From the NCBI GenBank assembly GCA_030068145.1, contig JAPJBO010000167.1, forward strand, positions 248,001 through 312,000: a DNA stretch of 64,000 nucleotides, written 5' to 3'. Below are positions 11,640 through 22,338 of the stretch, in pieces. How positions within the stretch are numbered: position 1 is the stretch's first letter; each line of letters starts with the position of its first letter. The DNA is from Diplonema papillatum. Taxonomy: Eukaryota; Euglenozoa; Diplonemea; Diplonemida; Diplonemidae. Under the pieces are notes generated by a model. The model was not told the DNA's origin. It did no database searches and worked only from the letters and a program-made list of their open reading frames with translations. The position numbers and the translations under genes are program-made.

Positions 11640-11990
11640 GGAGGAAGTCTCCGTGGGTGGGAAGAATCCTCAGCTTGTGTTCAGCGCGAGCGCCAAGCCC
11701 CAAGGTGCGCCAAGCCTTGTTTGCTTTAGCTTGGGAAATCGGTAGCCACTTGACCGGCAGACCCAACAGCCGAACACGTGAAGCTTGACTCCCGTGTAGC
11801 AGGCTTTCCCAGGTACCAAAGTCAGGCTGTTTGCTCAAAACCCCGAGGAATATAATAACGTCCGTGTGTGGTGTTGGAAGTAATGAACGTGCACGGGCAG
11901 GGCAGAGCGGACGGGGTTGTAGCACTGTGCTGCCTCCGACTCAAGCTTTGCAAGCTGTGGTTGACCGTCACGTTCCTGGACCAGGAGCGC
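11640..11990. repeat. Rearranged SINE-like copy (halves inverted)
   Basis: Bases 11650-11822 match, in reverse, the 5' half of the SINE-like family described at 40618-40918. Bases 11886-11990 match its 3' half in forward orientation. The two halves therefore point away from each other, which suggests an inversion or two nested insertions. Confidence 0.65.
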
Positions 11991-12002
11991 ATAACATTTT
12001 AC

Positions 12003-12060
12003 GCGGTGAGGTCCAGCCTTCTGAAATCCAGCTTCCAGGGCTGGACTGCACCGCGCATAA
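12003..12060. mobile_element. Short foldback element with GCGGTGAGGTCCAGCC ends
   Basis: The segment starts GCGGTGAGGTCCAGCC and ends with a near-complement, GGCTGGACTGCACCGC. It is a shorter relative of the inverted-repeat element at 51905-52079. Confidence 0.5.
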
Positions 12061-12420
12061 CACCCTGATTATACGAGGCTAAAAAGGGAGGGAGGGATTG
12101 CAAGAACTTGCTTGGAATGTGTGTTCAACACTATCGCACAGTGCGGTCCTTCACCACGGACACGTAAAGCGGACCATCATCAGCGCGGAACCTGAGTGTC
12201 TGCAGACAGGGCAGCGGTGGGCATCTGGTTCGTCAGGCGGCTTTCGCAGCTCGTCGCCAGGACCACCCTCGGGACGAGAACTCAGGCTAATCCAAAGCTA
12301 AAATTGACCCAAGTTTAGCTCGTCGTCCTGGTGCTTACAGCACATCTGTCCTGTCTCAGATGCGTGCTATCCGGGAATATTTATTCGTCGGATTTTCCGA
12401 GCCTGGTTTGAGTGACAAGA

Positions 12421-12600
12421 AACCTGGTTGATCCTGCCGTTGGTCAAAATGCGTGTTTCAAGGATTGAGCCGTGCAAATCGCAAGCGCAACTGGATTAGC
12501 AGTGGGCCTGCAAGCGGCTCGTTGCTGTTAAATCGGCGGCATTCTACGTTATTCTGGGCCCAGTCGGACAACAATATAGTGGCGAGCACGACCTCCTGCA
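12421..12600 (+). pseudogene. Degenerate 5' end of small-subunit (18S) rRNA gene
   Basis: It opens with AACCTGGTTGATCCTGCC, the universal 5' end of eukaryotic 18S rRNA, followed by GTTTCAAGGATTGAGCC and other 18S landmarks with many substitutions, and fades out near 12600. About 50 bases upstream (12370-12420) also match the flank of the second 18S relic at 39062-39279, so part of the external transcribed spacer was copied with it. It cannot give a working rRNA. Confidence 0.85.
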
Positions 12601-12749
12601 AGCAGTGCCGCGGCAAACCACAAAACCACAAATCGCGGTTGCATCTCGAAACCACAAAACACCAAGCCGAAAAAGATGATGTTAGGGAACCGCAAGAACC
12701 AACCCACAACAGGTCCGACCGGGAATAAGCCGGGCAAGAAGGGGACCCA

Positions 12750-13990
12750 ACTGATCGTCCCCCGGGGCCGACGGTGACTAGGCTTGATTACAATTTGGAA
12801 GAGTGCCGGGGTCCTTCATCGATTGTTTGCTGAGTATTGCTCAGCCAAGGTGTCATGGGACCAACGCCCTCCATCTGGCGGTCCGACGGAGGAGTATTGT
12901 CGATGTACTCGTTTGCCAAACCCATCCAGACGCGTGCCTGCCAGCTGGCATTTTTTTTCGTACTCGGCTTCTGGTAGACAACTTCATTCAAGGAGACTTC
13001 GACGTTTTGACCCCACCGGCCGACAAAATTGACCCATCCGGGCTCGTTGGCCTTGACGCTTACCACACTGCACGTCCTGGGATTCCACGTCGGGCGATTG
13101 GGCGGGCTCGCAATGGCGTCGCACCTGTTTTTTTCGTTTTGTTTTTACATAAGCGCCCGGGGATTTTTCTAATCTCCGAAATTCGGGGAAATCATGGTTA
13201 AAAAAGTCTGTAGCATGGCCGGAAAGATGCTGTTTTCTGTATAAGCACCTGCTTTGTAGGAAATACTTGAGGAGGCTGCCAGCTGCAAAAGATCAAAGGA
13301 GGGAAATGTGTTGTAGCCCACGCGAAACACAGGTGAATCTGGGTTCAGTTCAACAAAGAAGACCCACTTTGTAGTTGTATTGTTTCTCCCCCTCTAGCTG
13401 TAACTACCGAAAGGGGCGCTTTTGAAATTTGCTGGTTTGATAGTTTTGCTAATTGAATAGTACCTGCCCCCCCGTGTAATTGAGACAGCAGAAAACGCTT
13501 GCAATTGAAACACTTTTGAGGCTGAGGGCGGGGTGTCTCAAGTACACGCGTTTAGGTTAATGGACATGTACAATGGGAGCACCACTGGATTGGCACATTG
13601 CACGAAAGTTCGGGAGGAACACGAAGAAACGCGCCCTTTGATGGTAGGTGTCAGGAAGATGCATCTGAGTTTCTGACACTCGGTGTGTTTGCCTTCCAGA
13701 TGTTGCATCTGGTAGCATCAGGAGACCCCGGATCCGCAGTTGTTCTCGAACAAGTAGAAAGTCTTCGTGGTTTGAATGTGATCAAGAGCGAGTTCTCACA
13801 CGCTTAACTCCAACACCTGTGAACTTGTAAGCCGCAAATGATCAACCCCAGACTATAGAAGGTATCTTGCGCGAGAAGCAGGCAGCCGAAGCTGTGACTT
13901 CGGAGTGCCTGCGATGCGGAGTCGCCACCGGGAAACACAACAAAGCTCACTGTCGGCCAGCATCAGACTGCTCTTATTGAAGGTCTTGGT
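12750..13990. other. Intergenic repeat-fragment region
   Basis: I see no gene. It holds a poly(T)/TTTACATAAGCGC motif near 13130 and a GCACCTGCTTTGTAGG repeat copy at 13230. The remainder does not match anything I recognise. Confidence 0.45.
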
Positions 13991-14104
13991 GCAGTTCTGG
14001 GGCTTAAGCACCGCCGTGAGGTTGTTGAACGCGTACGCCCGCCACTGAGCCCAGATTTACCTGTGTTTCGTGTGGGCTACAGCACATCGCAACGGGCAGT
14101 CTCC

Positions 14105-14971
14105 TCAAAAAGCATTTCCTACAAAGCGGGTGCTTATACAAAAAAACAATGGACCGGGACGGCACCACTTTCTCGTGCTGTCGCAGGAAATTTCTTGGGA
14201 CGCTGTTGGTTGCTCGTAGTGCGGCTCGCCATACCTGTCCAAGGCCACGATACCAAAGGCCTGCATGGATGCTTTGTACTCCGGTGGGGACACGTCGTAG
14301 TTGAGCGACCCCGGGTACGTTCCGTGGCCATTCAAGCAGCTGTAGAAGACCGGGCGGCCTTCTCGGTGCTGGACGACGGAGGGTTCCAGCCACGTCGGGT
14401 CACCGTGGGACATGGTCATGTAGAGGACAGGTTTCGTAAGGTCCCACGCGCGGAACTTGACGCTGCAGCACTCCCAGTCTCCGACGTGGTCTGCGAGGTC
14501 TTTCATCCCGACGTACGTCCCCGAAACGCTGAGCGATTGTTCGCCGTTGTAGGGGCAGAACAGGTTGTATGTGATGTTGATGTGCCCATTCTTCGCGGAG
14601 AGGTACACGTACATCGGCGCTCGCAGGACCTCGTGGTCTTTGTCGCCGACGGGCGGGTCGCCGTGCTTGATTTCGTCGATGTTCGCCGGCCAAATACACG
14701 CATCCGGCCCACCCACGCCCTGCAGGTTGGTGCTCGTGCTGATGGGATCCCCCGGTTGGAGGCCGGGGACCATGATTGGCTCGCCCGTTTGGCGGTTTTT
14801 AATCGATGCGCCGTTCACGAACGGGTCAACAGCGGCGGGCATGTACGTCTCGAGCTGGTGCATGAGGATGATCGGACAGAAGGTCTGTACCGCAGTCCGC
14901 AGCTTGTCCTCCGATACACCTGGAAGATCGCTGAAGTTGCCGGTAACCACAGGCAGGGGAAGGGTATCCAT
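14105..14971 (-). CDS. Vps62/DUF946-family protein
   Basis: A single open frame of 288 residues runs from the ATG at 14971. The central motifs are typical of the Vps62 family (PF06101): VGDWECCSVKF around residue 165, then a HREGRPVFYSCLNGHGTYPG motif near residue 205, and a catalytic-like FCPIILMHQLETYMP segment near the N-terminus. The family includes yeast Vps62 and plant DUF946 proteins; the molecular function is not established. The last 35 or so codons overlap a dispersed repeat (GCTTTGTAGGAAAT, also at 9915 and 13230) and contain a poly(T)-derived FF motif, so the original C-terminus has probably been replaced or truncated by repeat sequence. No upstream exon is evident. Confidence 0.85.
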   Translation of the reverse strand: MDTLPLPVVTGNFSDLPGVSEDKLRTAVQTFCPIILMHQLETYMPAAVDPFVNGASIKNRQTGEPIMVPGLQPGDPISTSTNLQGVGGPDACIWPANIDEIKHGDPPVGDKDHEVLRAPMYVYLSAKNGHINITYNLFCPYNGEQSLSVSGTYVGMKDLADHVGDWECCSVKFRAWDLTKPVLYMTMSHGDPTWLEPSVVQHREGRPVFYSCLNGHGTYPGSLNYDVSPPEYKASMQAFGIVALDRYGEPHYEQPTASQEISCDSTRKWCRPGPLFFCISTRFVGNAF

Positions 14972-15439
14972 GATTAGACTCTTTCTGTGTTTTCACGTAC
15001 CCCGGGGGACAGCTGTGGCGGGAAAATGTTTTAGTGCGCTGAAAACTCCTGAGGTTTCAAGCCTCGGGTAACTCTCAGTCGTACGTCTATTCGCAATGTG
15101 TGTTGCAGAAGGTCGCGGTTGGACGTGGATAGAGAACCTTTGGTGTCGTTCGCTTTTGCGGTTTCGGTGTTTGTCCACATGTCTCATCCGGTAACGGGCT
15201 TTAGAGTTAACTCGTTCGGAAACACCAGGGTCTTCGGATGATTCGCGTGCATCATCTAGCTCGCCCGGTCAAAGCAATGGTCAGAAGGTATCGGATGCGC
15301 ACGCTCAGGGATCCCGATCGATCACCTTCCTTTCACGTGTGCGTCCAGATTCTTTTACGTTGTACAGGGGCAGCAGCTGAACCCGTCCGGGACGGATCTG
15401 GCAGGTGAGCAAAGTGACATTTTACTCTTCCTCTTCTGG

Positions 15440-15825
15440 TCGCGTGTCAGGCGGTGCTGCAGAGCCACGGGTCTGAGGGTCGCGTGGCTACCGGTTTCTC
15501 GACCGAAAGCAGCAAGGCGTGGCGTGCCTTGGGGCTTGGGGCTTGGGCTGAACACGAGCCCGTGGAGACGGTCAACCTCCAGGGCCGGAGTTGTGGCCTG
15601 GGCTACTTTCGACACAAGCTTTCCACGCTGTAGATTGACCGATATACTCTTGCCCCGGTTTCTCGACCGAAAGCAGCAAGGCGTGGCGTGCCTTGGGGCT
15701 TGGGGCTTGGGCTGAACACGAGCCCGTGGAGACGGTCAACCTCCAGGGCCGGAGTTTTGGCCTGGGCTACTTTCGACACAAGCTTTCCACGCTGTAGATT
15801 GACCGATATACTCTTGCCCCGGCGC
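15440..15825. repeat. Tandem pair of about 165-bp units related to the SINE-like family
   Basis: Bases 15490-15655 and 15656-15820 are nearly identical. Both carry GGCGTGGCGTGCCTTGGGGC and related pieces found in the SINE-like copies at 20745 and 40618, though with a diverged 3' half ending ACACAAGCTTTCCACGC. Confidence 0.75.
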
Positions 15826-16584
15826 TTTTCCTTTGTGCTACCGACGACCGTGATTGGTGGACAGTAGGAGACCAGGTCCGCGATCAAGCTCTGCTGAACT
15901 GAAAACGAAACGAAGATAGTAACTCCTCGCGGGGGGGCTAGTTTTTGGTGTTCGCTGAGGGGAGGCGGAGCGCCGGTACAGACACGGTGGCCTGACTAAA
16001 GTTGATCGATCGCAAATTACTTCTTAGGGGAGACTTGTTGCTGTAGGAGTATTGGTACGTTTGGTACCAGCAGCTTGATGCTTTCCCGAGACGCGCCTCT
16101 TCTTAAGCGGCGTAATGTACGTAGGAAGCACGCGTAGTGTGGCGCATTCAACATTTTTGGGACGATACGTACCCGTCCAAAGCTCGTACCGATTTGACTC
16201 GCGTGATGCGACTAGTATTGAATACTGCAAGTTGATCTATCGTGGCTGTTTCTTCACCCTAGGCGTGTCGTTGTACAACCCGGATGCAGAGATCTGAAGA
16301 GTGGCACATTGACGGTTCTGTTGATCATGTCCACATGTATACAGGCCTACTTGGGTTCTGCTGGTTGTCTTTTATCATCGGTGGCATACTGCGTACTCGA
16401 GGCGCGCACTACTTCTTGAGGAGACTGCGCGCGACTTCTTGCGCGCGGAAGAGCGAGCCAGCAGCAGGTCTGCGCTGCTCCCAGATGCCCTAGGCTGCAC
16501 GCGCGCTGCGCTGACGCATTCCGCGAGTTTTTGCCACGTCGCTGCTCTAATCGCTGAGCTTCCTTCCTTACATTTCGCACCGCC

Positions 16585-18530
16585 CCCGTCAGGTTTGCAG
16601 GTCCAAGAAGAAGTTGACCCGTTACATCAGGTGGTGGTGCGTGGCTGCGGATCCCAGCCAGGACGAAGGTGTGTTGGCACGCAAGCTTCGACGAATACAC
16701 CACGGGAGTCGGCGGTGTCGTCGTGCAGGTGGAACGGGAGGGGTTTCGTCGATGCCTGGAAGCGTGGGTATCCATGGGAAGTCGTGGCTCGGCGACCTGA
16801 CAATGTGCACGCCATGTATTGGCGCAGCATCTCGTCCGCTAGCTCAACCCGAGGCGCGTATTCGACCCGCTTTACATCCAGACTTCCGTCGTCATCATCT
16901 TCTCTTGCACCTTTCGCAAGATTCGCCAAGCCGCGCTTTTTAGACTGGTACGAAGCTTCGAAGTATACGTCACGGGTTTGAGTCGGCAGTATCGTCGTGC
17001 AGGGTTTTGTCGATGCCTGAAAGCATCGGTATCCATAGGAAGTCGTGGCTTGGCTCAGATCCGATGATGTTCACGCCATGTATCGGCGCAGCATCTCGTC
17101 TGTTAGCTCGACACGCGGCGCGTACTCGATTCGCTTTGCATCCGGATCACCGTCGTCGCCATCTTCTCTTGCACCCTTCGCAAGATTCGCGTCAAGCCGC
17201 GCTTTTTTAGACCCTCGCAGGTCACTGAGCTTCTCATCGTAGCTCTTCTCTACCGGGCGCTTCAACATAGCAACCCGGTTGTCACTCGCCTCTCTCCCCG
17301 CAACCAAGCCTTTGCTGCACAGGTCGCCGAAGATCCCCTCTCCACGCTTTTTGCACCGCCGCCTCTCCAGGCTTCGGATCGAGGAAGTTGACCTGTTCGG
17401 TATCCCGGAGGTGGTGGTACACGTGGCCGAGGATCATCGTACGAAGCTTCGAAGTATACGTCACGGGTTTGAGTCGGCAGTATCGTCGTGCAGGGTTTTG
17501 TCGATGCCTGAAAGCATCGGTATCCATAGGAAGTCGTGGCTTGGCTCAGATCCGATGATGTTCACGCCATGTATTGGCGCAGCATCTCGTCTGTTAGCTC
17601 GACCCGCGGCGCGTACTCGATTCGCTTTGCATCCGGATCACCGTCGTCGCCATCCTCTCTTGCACCCTTCGCAAGATTCGCGTCAAGCCGCGCTTTTTTA
17701 GACCCTCGCAGGTCGCTGAGCTGCTCATCGTAGCTCTTCTCTACCGGGCGCTTCAACATAGCAACCCGGTTGTCACTCGCCTCTCTCCCCGCAACCAAGC
17801 CTTTGCTGCACAGGTCGCCGAAGATCCCCTCTCCACGCTTTTTGCACCGCCGCCTCTCCAGGCTTCGGATCGAGGAAGTTGACCTGTTCGGTATCCCGGA
17901 GGTGGTGGTACACGTGGCCGAGGATCATCGTACGAAGCTTCGAAGTATACCGTCACCGGTTTGAGTCGGAAGTGTCGTCGTGCGGGGTTTTGTCAACGCC
18001 TGGAAGCGTCGGTTGTCCATGGGAAGTCGTGGCTCTTATTTGATGATGCTCACTCCATGTATCGGCGCAGCATCTCGTCTGTCAGCTCGACACGCGGCGC
18101 GTACTCGATTCGCTTTGCATCCGGATCACCGTCGTCGCCATCCTCTCTTGCACCCTTCGCAAGATTCGCGTCAAGCCGCGCTTTTTTAGACCCTCGCAGG
18201 TCACTGAGCTTCTCATCGTAGCTCTTCTCTACCGGGCGCTTCAACATAGCAACCCGGTTGTCACTCGCCTCTCTCCCCGCAACCAAGCCTTTGCTGCACA
18301 GGTCGCCGAAGATCCCCTCTCCACGCTTTTTGCACCGCCGCCTCTCCAGGCTTCGGATCGAGGAAGTTGACCTGTTCGGTATCCCGGAGGTGGTGGTACA
18401 CGTGGCCGAGGATCATCGTACGAAGCTTCGAAGTATACCGTCACCGGTTGGAGTCGGCAGTGTCGTCGTGCGGGGTTTTGTCAACGCCTGGAAGCGTCGG
18501 TTGTCCATGGGAAGTCGTGGCTCTTATTTG
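16585..18530 (-). repeat. Tandem array of duplicated PUS3 3' ends
   Basis: Three near-perfect copies of about 488-491 bp have stop codons at 17071, 17562 and 18050, on the same frame as the intact gene's stop at 18538. Each unit has the last 110-130 codons of PUS3 plus about 100 bp of 3' flank. All units share one junction, GAGGATCATCG joined to TACGAAGCTTCG, where 20 bp present in the intact gene are missing. A fourth copy (16781-16950) has an internal deletion and a fifth fragment (16585-16640) is strongly decayed. The coding frames of the three good copies are intact but have no start domain. Confidence 0.92.
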
Positions 18531-18537
18531 ATGATGC

Positions 18538-19818
18538 TCACTCCATGTATCGGCGCAGCATCTCGTCTGTCAGCTCGACACGCGGCGCGTACTCGATCCG
18601 CTTTGCATCCGGATCACCGTCGTCGCCATCCTCCCTTGCACCCTTCGCAAGGTTCGCGTCAAGCCGCGCTTTTTTAGACCCTCGCAGGTCACTGAGCTTC
18701 TCATCGTAGCTCTTCTCCACCGGGCGCTTCAACACAGCAACCCGGTTGCCACCCGCCTCTCTCCCCGCAACCAAGCCTTTGCTGCACAGGTCGCCGAAGG
18801 TCCCTTCCACACTCTTTGCACCGCCGCCTCTCCCGCCAGGCTTTGGATCGAGGAAGTTGACCCGTTCGGTGTCCCGGAGGTGGTGGTGGACGTGGCCGAG
18901 GATCATCGGGGCGAGGAAGGCCTGCTGGTACGAAGCTTCGAAGTGCTTCACGAGCTTGTCGAACGAGTCTGCGCAGGCGTTCCAGCGGATGCTCGGGAAC
19001 AGGCAGTCCCACAGGACGAGGCCGAAGGGTGGGGCCATGGTGTACGAAGGACGCGAAGGGGTTTTGCCGATGTCGAGCAAAGTGGGGACGAGTGCCGGGG
19101 ACTCGAGGCCGTCTCCGACGTCGAACAGCACGGAAACCATGCACCGCACTTGGTGGTACAAGAATGCAGAACCGACAACGGTGATGACCCAAACAGCGGA
19201 GGAAAGGTCCTCAGCAGCGGGCGCAATCGTGACGTCGAAGATCCTCCGTACGAAGTTCGAAACGTGGACGACGTCGAGTTTCGCGAAGTTGCGGAAATCG
19301 TGCTCGCCGACGAGCTGCGCCGCGGCCTGCCGCATCGCGGCGATGTCCTTCGCGCCTTTGAAGAAGAAGTACTTGTACACCCTGCCCGAGCAGCTGAACC
19401 GGGCGCTGAAGTTGTCCTCGACGAACGCCCAGCCCGACACGCGGATGTCTCCGGGGAGGACCCTGTTGAGGATGCCGACGTAGTCGAGCTCCTTTTCGGG
19501 CGTGTCCTCCATCGCCGCCTCGTCTTGCAGGTTCTGCGCGCTCCGCAGCCGCATGGCGCAGACCTGGCCGAGCGCCGACACGCCCTTGTCGGTCCGCCCA
19601 CACCGGCTGAAGCCTTCGGGCACTTTCTCGTCCTCCGCGATCAGCCGCACCCTCCGCAGCGCCTCGAACAGCCTGCCTTCGACCGTCTCCGTCGTGTGGT
19701 CCTGCAGCGCCAGCCCTTGGTACGCGGTCCCAATGTAGCTAAACCGCAGCGCGACGTGCTTGCGCCGGTATCTTGTCATGTCGAACGTGCGACCTTCCTT
19801 CTTGCCCTTTTTCCCCAT
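18538..19818 (-). CDS. PUS3: tRNA pseudouridine synthase 3 (TruA family)
   Basis: The ATG at 19818 opens a single-exon frame of 426 residues. PUS3/Deg1 makes pseudouridine at positions 38 and 39 of tRNA anticodon arms. The catalytic motif RCGRTDKGVSALGQV (catalytic Asp in RTD) lies near residue 70. It is followed by NFSARFSCSGRVYKYFF, the PUS3-type motif VGEHDFRNFAKLDVV, and AFLYHQVRCMVSVLFDVG, all in the usual order. The C-terminal 110 residues are charged (Lys/Arg/Asp) and are the part copied in the downstream array. The basic start MGKKGKKEGR may help nuclear or nucleolar entry. A poly(A) run on the coding strand immediately precedes the ATG, and a dispersed TTTTAGAG repeat lies about 65 bp upstream. 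Confidence 0.93.
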   Translation of the reverse strand: MGKKGKKEGRTFDMTRYRRKHVALRFSYIGTAYQGLALQDHTTETVEGRLFEALRRVRLIAEDEKVPEGFSRCGRTDKGVSALGQVCAMRLRSAQNLQDEAAMEDTPEKELDYVGILNRVLPGDIRVSGWAFVEDNFSARFSCSGRVYKYFFFKGAKDIAAMRQAAAQLVGEHDFRNFAKLDVVHVSNFVRRIFDVTIAPAAEDLSSAVWVITVVGSAFLYHQVRCMVSVLFDVGDGLESPALVPTLLDIGKTPSRPSYTMAPPFGLVLWDCLFPSIRWNACADSFDKLVKHFEASYQQAFLAPMILGHVHHHLRDTERVNFLDPKPGGRGGGAKSVEGTFGDLCSKGLVAGREAGGNRVAVLKRPVEKSYDEKLSDLRGSKKARLDANLAKGAREDGDDGDPDAKRIEYAPRVELTDEMLRRYME

Positions 19819-19880
19819 TTTTTTTCTTTTGAAGATGCGCTTCCGACGATGAACGTCAGTCCGCTGTCTTTCGACCTTTT

Positions 19881-20050
19881 GTTTAGAGTTAAAGTTCGCT
19901 TGAAATTCCGGGGGTTTAGGGTCTCCGTGTGACCGTTGTTATACGGGTCCTCTTGGAGAGCAAGAAAGGGTTATACGGGGTGAGGGTCGTTTATTTGGTG
20001 TACACTTTCGTTGTGGGTTATGGCCAGCCATGCCCAAGACTGTTTGGGTG
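19881..20050 (+). repeat. Dispersed TTTTAGAG repeat, well preserved copy
   Basis: It begins TTTAGAGTTAAAGTTCGC and continues through GGGTTTAGGGTCTCCGTGTG and TTTGGTGTACACTTTCG to ATGGCCAGCCATGCCCAAG. Full or partial relatives are at 232-450, 770-1000, 1269-1440, 28204-28270, 32200-32380, 35915-35985, 36228-36310 and 53686-53715 (plus), and 5725-5756 and 6848-6880 (reverse). Several of these lie inside introns close to splice sites. Confidence 0.75.
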
Positions 20051-20134
20051 TTCTTTCCGCTGATCGTTGTTTGGCCGGCGCCCGTCCTTCTGATGGTGCG
20101 TGGGTGTACCTCTTTTTGTTGATGTCTTCCAGTC

Positions 20135-20530
20135 TGCGCGCGATCAGTCGGCTTGCCGGCTGATTCAATTTCGAGCCCTTTTTTTTCGTAGTAGCAATGC
20201 TTTGTAAAGACGAAAGAGAACGCTGGCAGCGTGTTTGGGAGAAGATTGGCCTAACGATCACATTCACTCACTATCAATCACGAACAGGCTAATCCTCCCC
20301 CGGCACGTACAAACAAAAGGTCGAAAGACAGCGGAGGTCGCAGACTCGCACAAAATCAGCCGATTTTCAACAGTGTAAGCTTTGGCTATGCCCCATGGAG
20401 CGGAATCAGCTTAGTCAGTTGTCGAAAACCCTTCTGATCGGCAGACCTACCGAAAATCAGCCGGCTGATTATCAGCCGGTCGGGGTTTCCATAAATTTTT
20501 TTCCGGCTTTTTCCTTAGCGCGAATACTGA
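20135..20530 (+). repeat. Repeat with ATCAGCCGGCTGATT palindromes, copy 1
   Basis: It is related to 49560-49860. Both have GCGCGATCAGCCGGCTTGCC near the start, CCGATTTTCAACAGTGTAAG in the middle and AATCAGCCGGCTGATTATC near the end. Copy 1 has an extra segment (about 20185-20320) that is itself a separate short repeat, so one element has inserted into the other. A fragment is also at 38830-38880. Confidence 0.7.
20195..20310 (+). repeat. 110-bp hairpin-containing repeat, copy 1
   Basis: It has landmarks ACGAAAGAGAACGCTGGCAG and CTCCCCCGGCACGTACAAAC. Related copies are at 22185-22310 (plus), 53060-53150 (minus) and a shortened one at 37015-37100. In the copy at 22185, GATTAGCCTG and CAGGCTAATC form a perfect 10-bp stem. 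Confidence 0.7.
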
Positions 20531-20744
20531 TGTCTTCCACCTTCCTGGCAGCTAATTCTGCTGGTGTGCGGGGTTCCCGCGGGAAATATCTCGTTGCCAG
20601 CCAAGACCATCGAGCACCCACCAAGCTGGATGGTCACACAAAGCACGCATCGCGTCTCGGGACATGCAGGATGGCAAGCCTTCGCTGCACGCCGAAGTTT
20701 TTAGTTTTTGCGACAACCGTTCCGTTGGTGCCAACAGTAGGTAC

Positions 20745-21060
20745 CAGGGAAAGCCTGCTACACGGGCCAAGCTTCACGTGTTCGGCGGTACTGCAGAGCC
20801 ACGGTCCTACGGCTACCGATTTTCCAAACTAAAGCATCAAGGCGGCGTGGCGCACCTTGGGGCTTGGCGCTTGCGCTGAACACAAGCTCGTCAAGACGGA
20901 CAGCCACAGGGCAGAGCGGACGGGGTGTGTGGCACTGTGCTGCCTCCGAACTCAAGCTTTGCAAGCTGTGTGGTTGACCGTCACGGTTCCTGGACCAGGA
21001 GCGGCCTTTTTATTTTTTGTTCTTCTTTTTTTTTCTTTTTCTTTTTCTTCTTCCAGGGGA
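20745..21060 (+). mobile_element. SINE-like retroposon copy
   Basis: The body (GGTACCAGGGAAAGCC start, CTGGACCAGGAGCGGCC end) matches the copy at 40618. It ends in a long pyrimidine tail of T with scattered C. I could not identify a clean target duplication. Confidence 0.7.
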
Positions 21061-21610
21061 CTTTAAAAGTTTGGGGTCCGAGCCAAAAACCCGGTTTGAG
21101 CCAAAAAACCGGTTTGGTTATGTAGGTCGGTGTATCACACTTGCATGCGGTGCTGCATCACGAGCGGGCTACTTTCTGCACTCTGTGTGGAGTTTTCCGC
21201 ACTCTAGGCACTCTCGGTTTCCATGATCCACATGAAGGAAGCAAAAAGAAGCACTGTGTTGGTCAGAAAAGCACATTTTTCTTTCAGAACAAAAGGTTGC
21301 AATAAGAAATGACAAAAAGGCGGAGACGTAAAGAAACACCAGCTTCATGATGAGCCCCCCACTCCCCCCCACTCCCCGTTTTTCCCCCTTTTTAGGTTAA
21401 GCTGTTTTTTGAGGGCTTATTTGTACGCTATTACAGGCAGGTACGTTCATTACTACTATAGTACTACTACACAGTGAAGGTGGTAAAACTTTGAAATCGG
21501 TCTATAAGATTTTTTTTTTTCCCCTCAAAAACTCAAACCGGTTTATTCGGTTTGTCAAACCGATAAACCGGTATTTTAAAGTCCCCTGCTTCTTCTCTTC
21601 TTCTTCTCGA
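21060..21610. other. Non-coding stretch with AAACCGGTTT motifs
   Basis: Direct and inverted AACCGGTTT-type motifs lie at 21090-21120 and 21535-21580, enclosing a stretch with no gene. The arrangement suggests an old element about 500 bp long (GGACTTTAAAA at the left, TTTTAAAGTCCCC at the right). Confidence 0.5.
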
Positions 21611-22141
21611 CAATAGATCCGTCGGTGTGTGCGGCGCTTCGCGGGGGTCTGCCGCGCCTTCTTCAGCGTGGGTCTCGCTGGTGCAGTGAAGGATCTCGTA
21701 TGGTACCTACCGCTCGCACTGGCGGCACCGCTGTCGACGGGCCTGGGCGAAGGGCCGCGGTGAGACGGCGAGAAGCCGCGGAGGTGGCGGGCAGGGCAGA
21801 CACGAGCTTTTTAACAGCAGCAGCATTCATATACGCTATCGGTGCTGGAACTACCGCGCGGGTGCTGGCACCAGACTTGTCCACCAATTGTGTTCATTGA
21901 CAGGTTTAGATATCGGGGTAAAAACGACGGGAGGGAGGCGACGGAGACGCTGGGTCTTCGCCGTCGGTGTACTCGTCGACGGCGCTCAGAAGTCGGGGGG
22001 CAGGGTCACCCCGCGGGCTCGGCAGGGACGTTGCTTGTCTTGACAGATTCTCGGCAGATTTGCCGTCCGGGAAGCGGAGCCGTGTTCATTCTCGTGGCCC
22101 GCCGTTGGGATTGGGAAGATCCGGCGTCGAACGATCAGACA

Positions 22142-22168
22142 GCAAGCCAGTTATCCCTGTGGTAATTC
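22142..22168 (-). pseudogene. Short large-subunit rRNA fragment
   Basis: Read on the minus strand it contains ATTACCACAGGGATAACTGG followed by CTTG, a nearly invariant stretch of large-subunit rRNA. The match does not extend further on either side, so it is a relic and not a gene. Confidence 0.55.
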
Positions 22169-22338
22169 TTCGGAATAACAATTAATTGTAAACACGAAAG
22201 AGAACTCTGGCAGAGTGTTTTTTGGGAGAAGATTAGCCTGCCGATCATATTCACTCACTATCACTCAGTAACAGGCTAATCCTCCCCCGGCACGTACAAA
22301 CAAAATTCTTCCTCCGGCTTTATCCCTTGCATATATAT

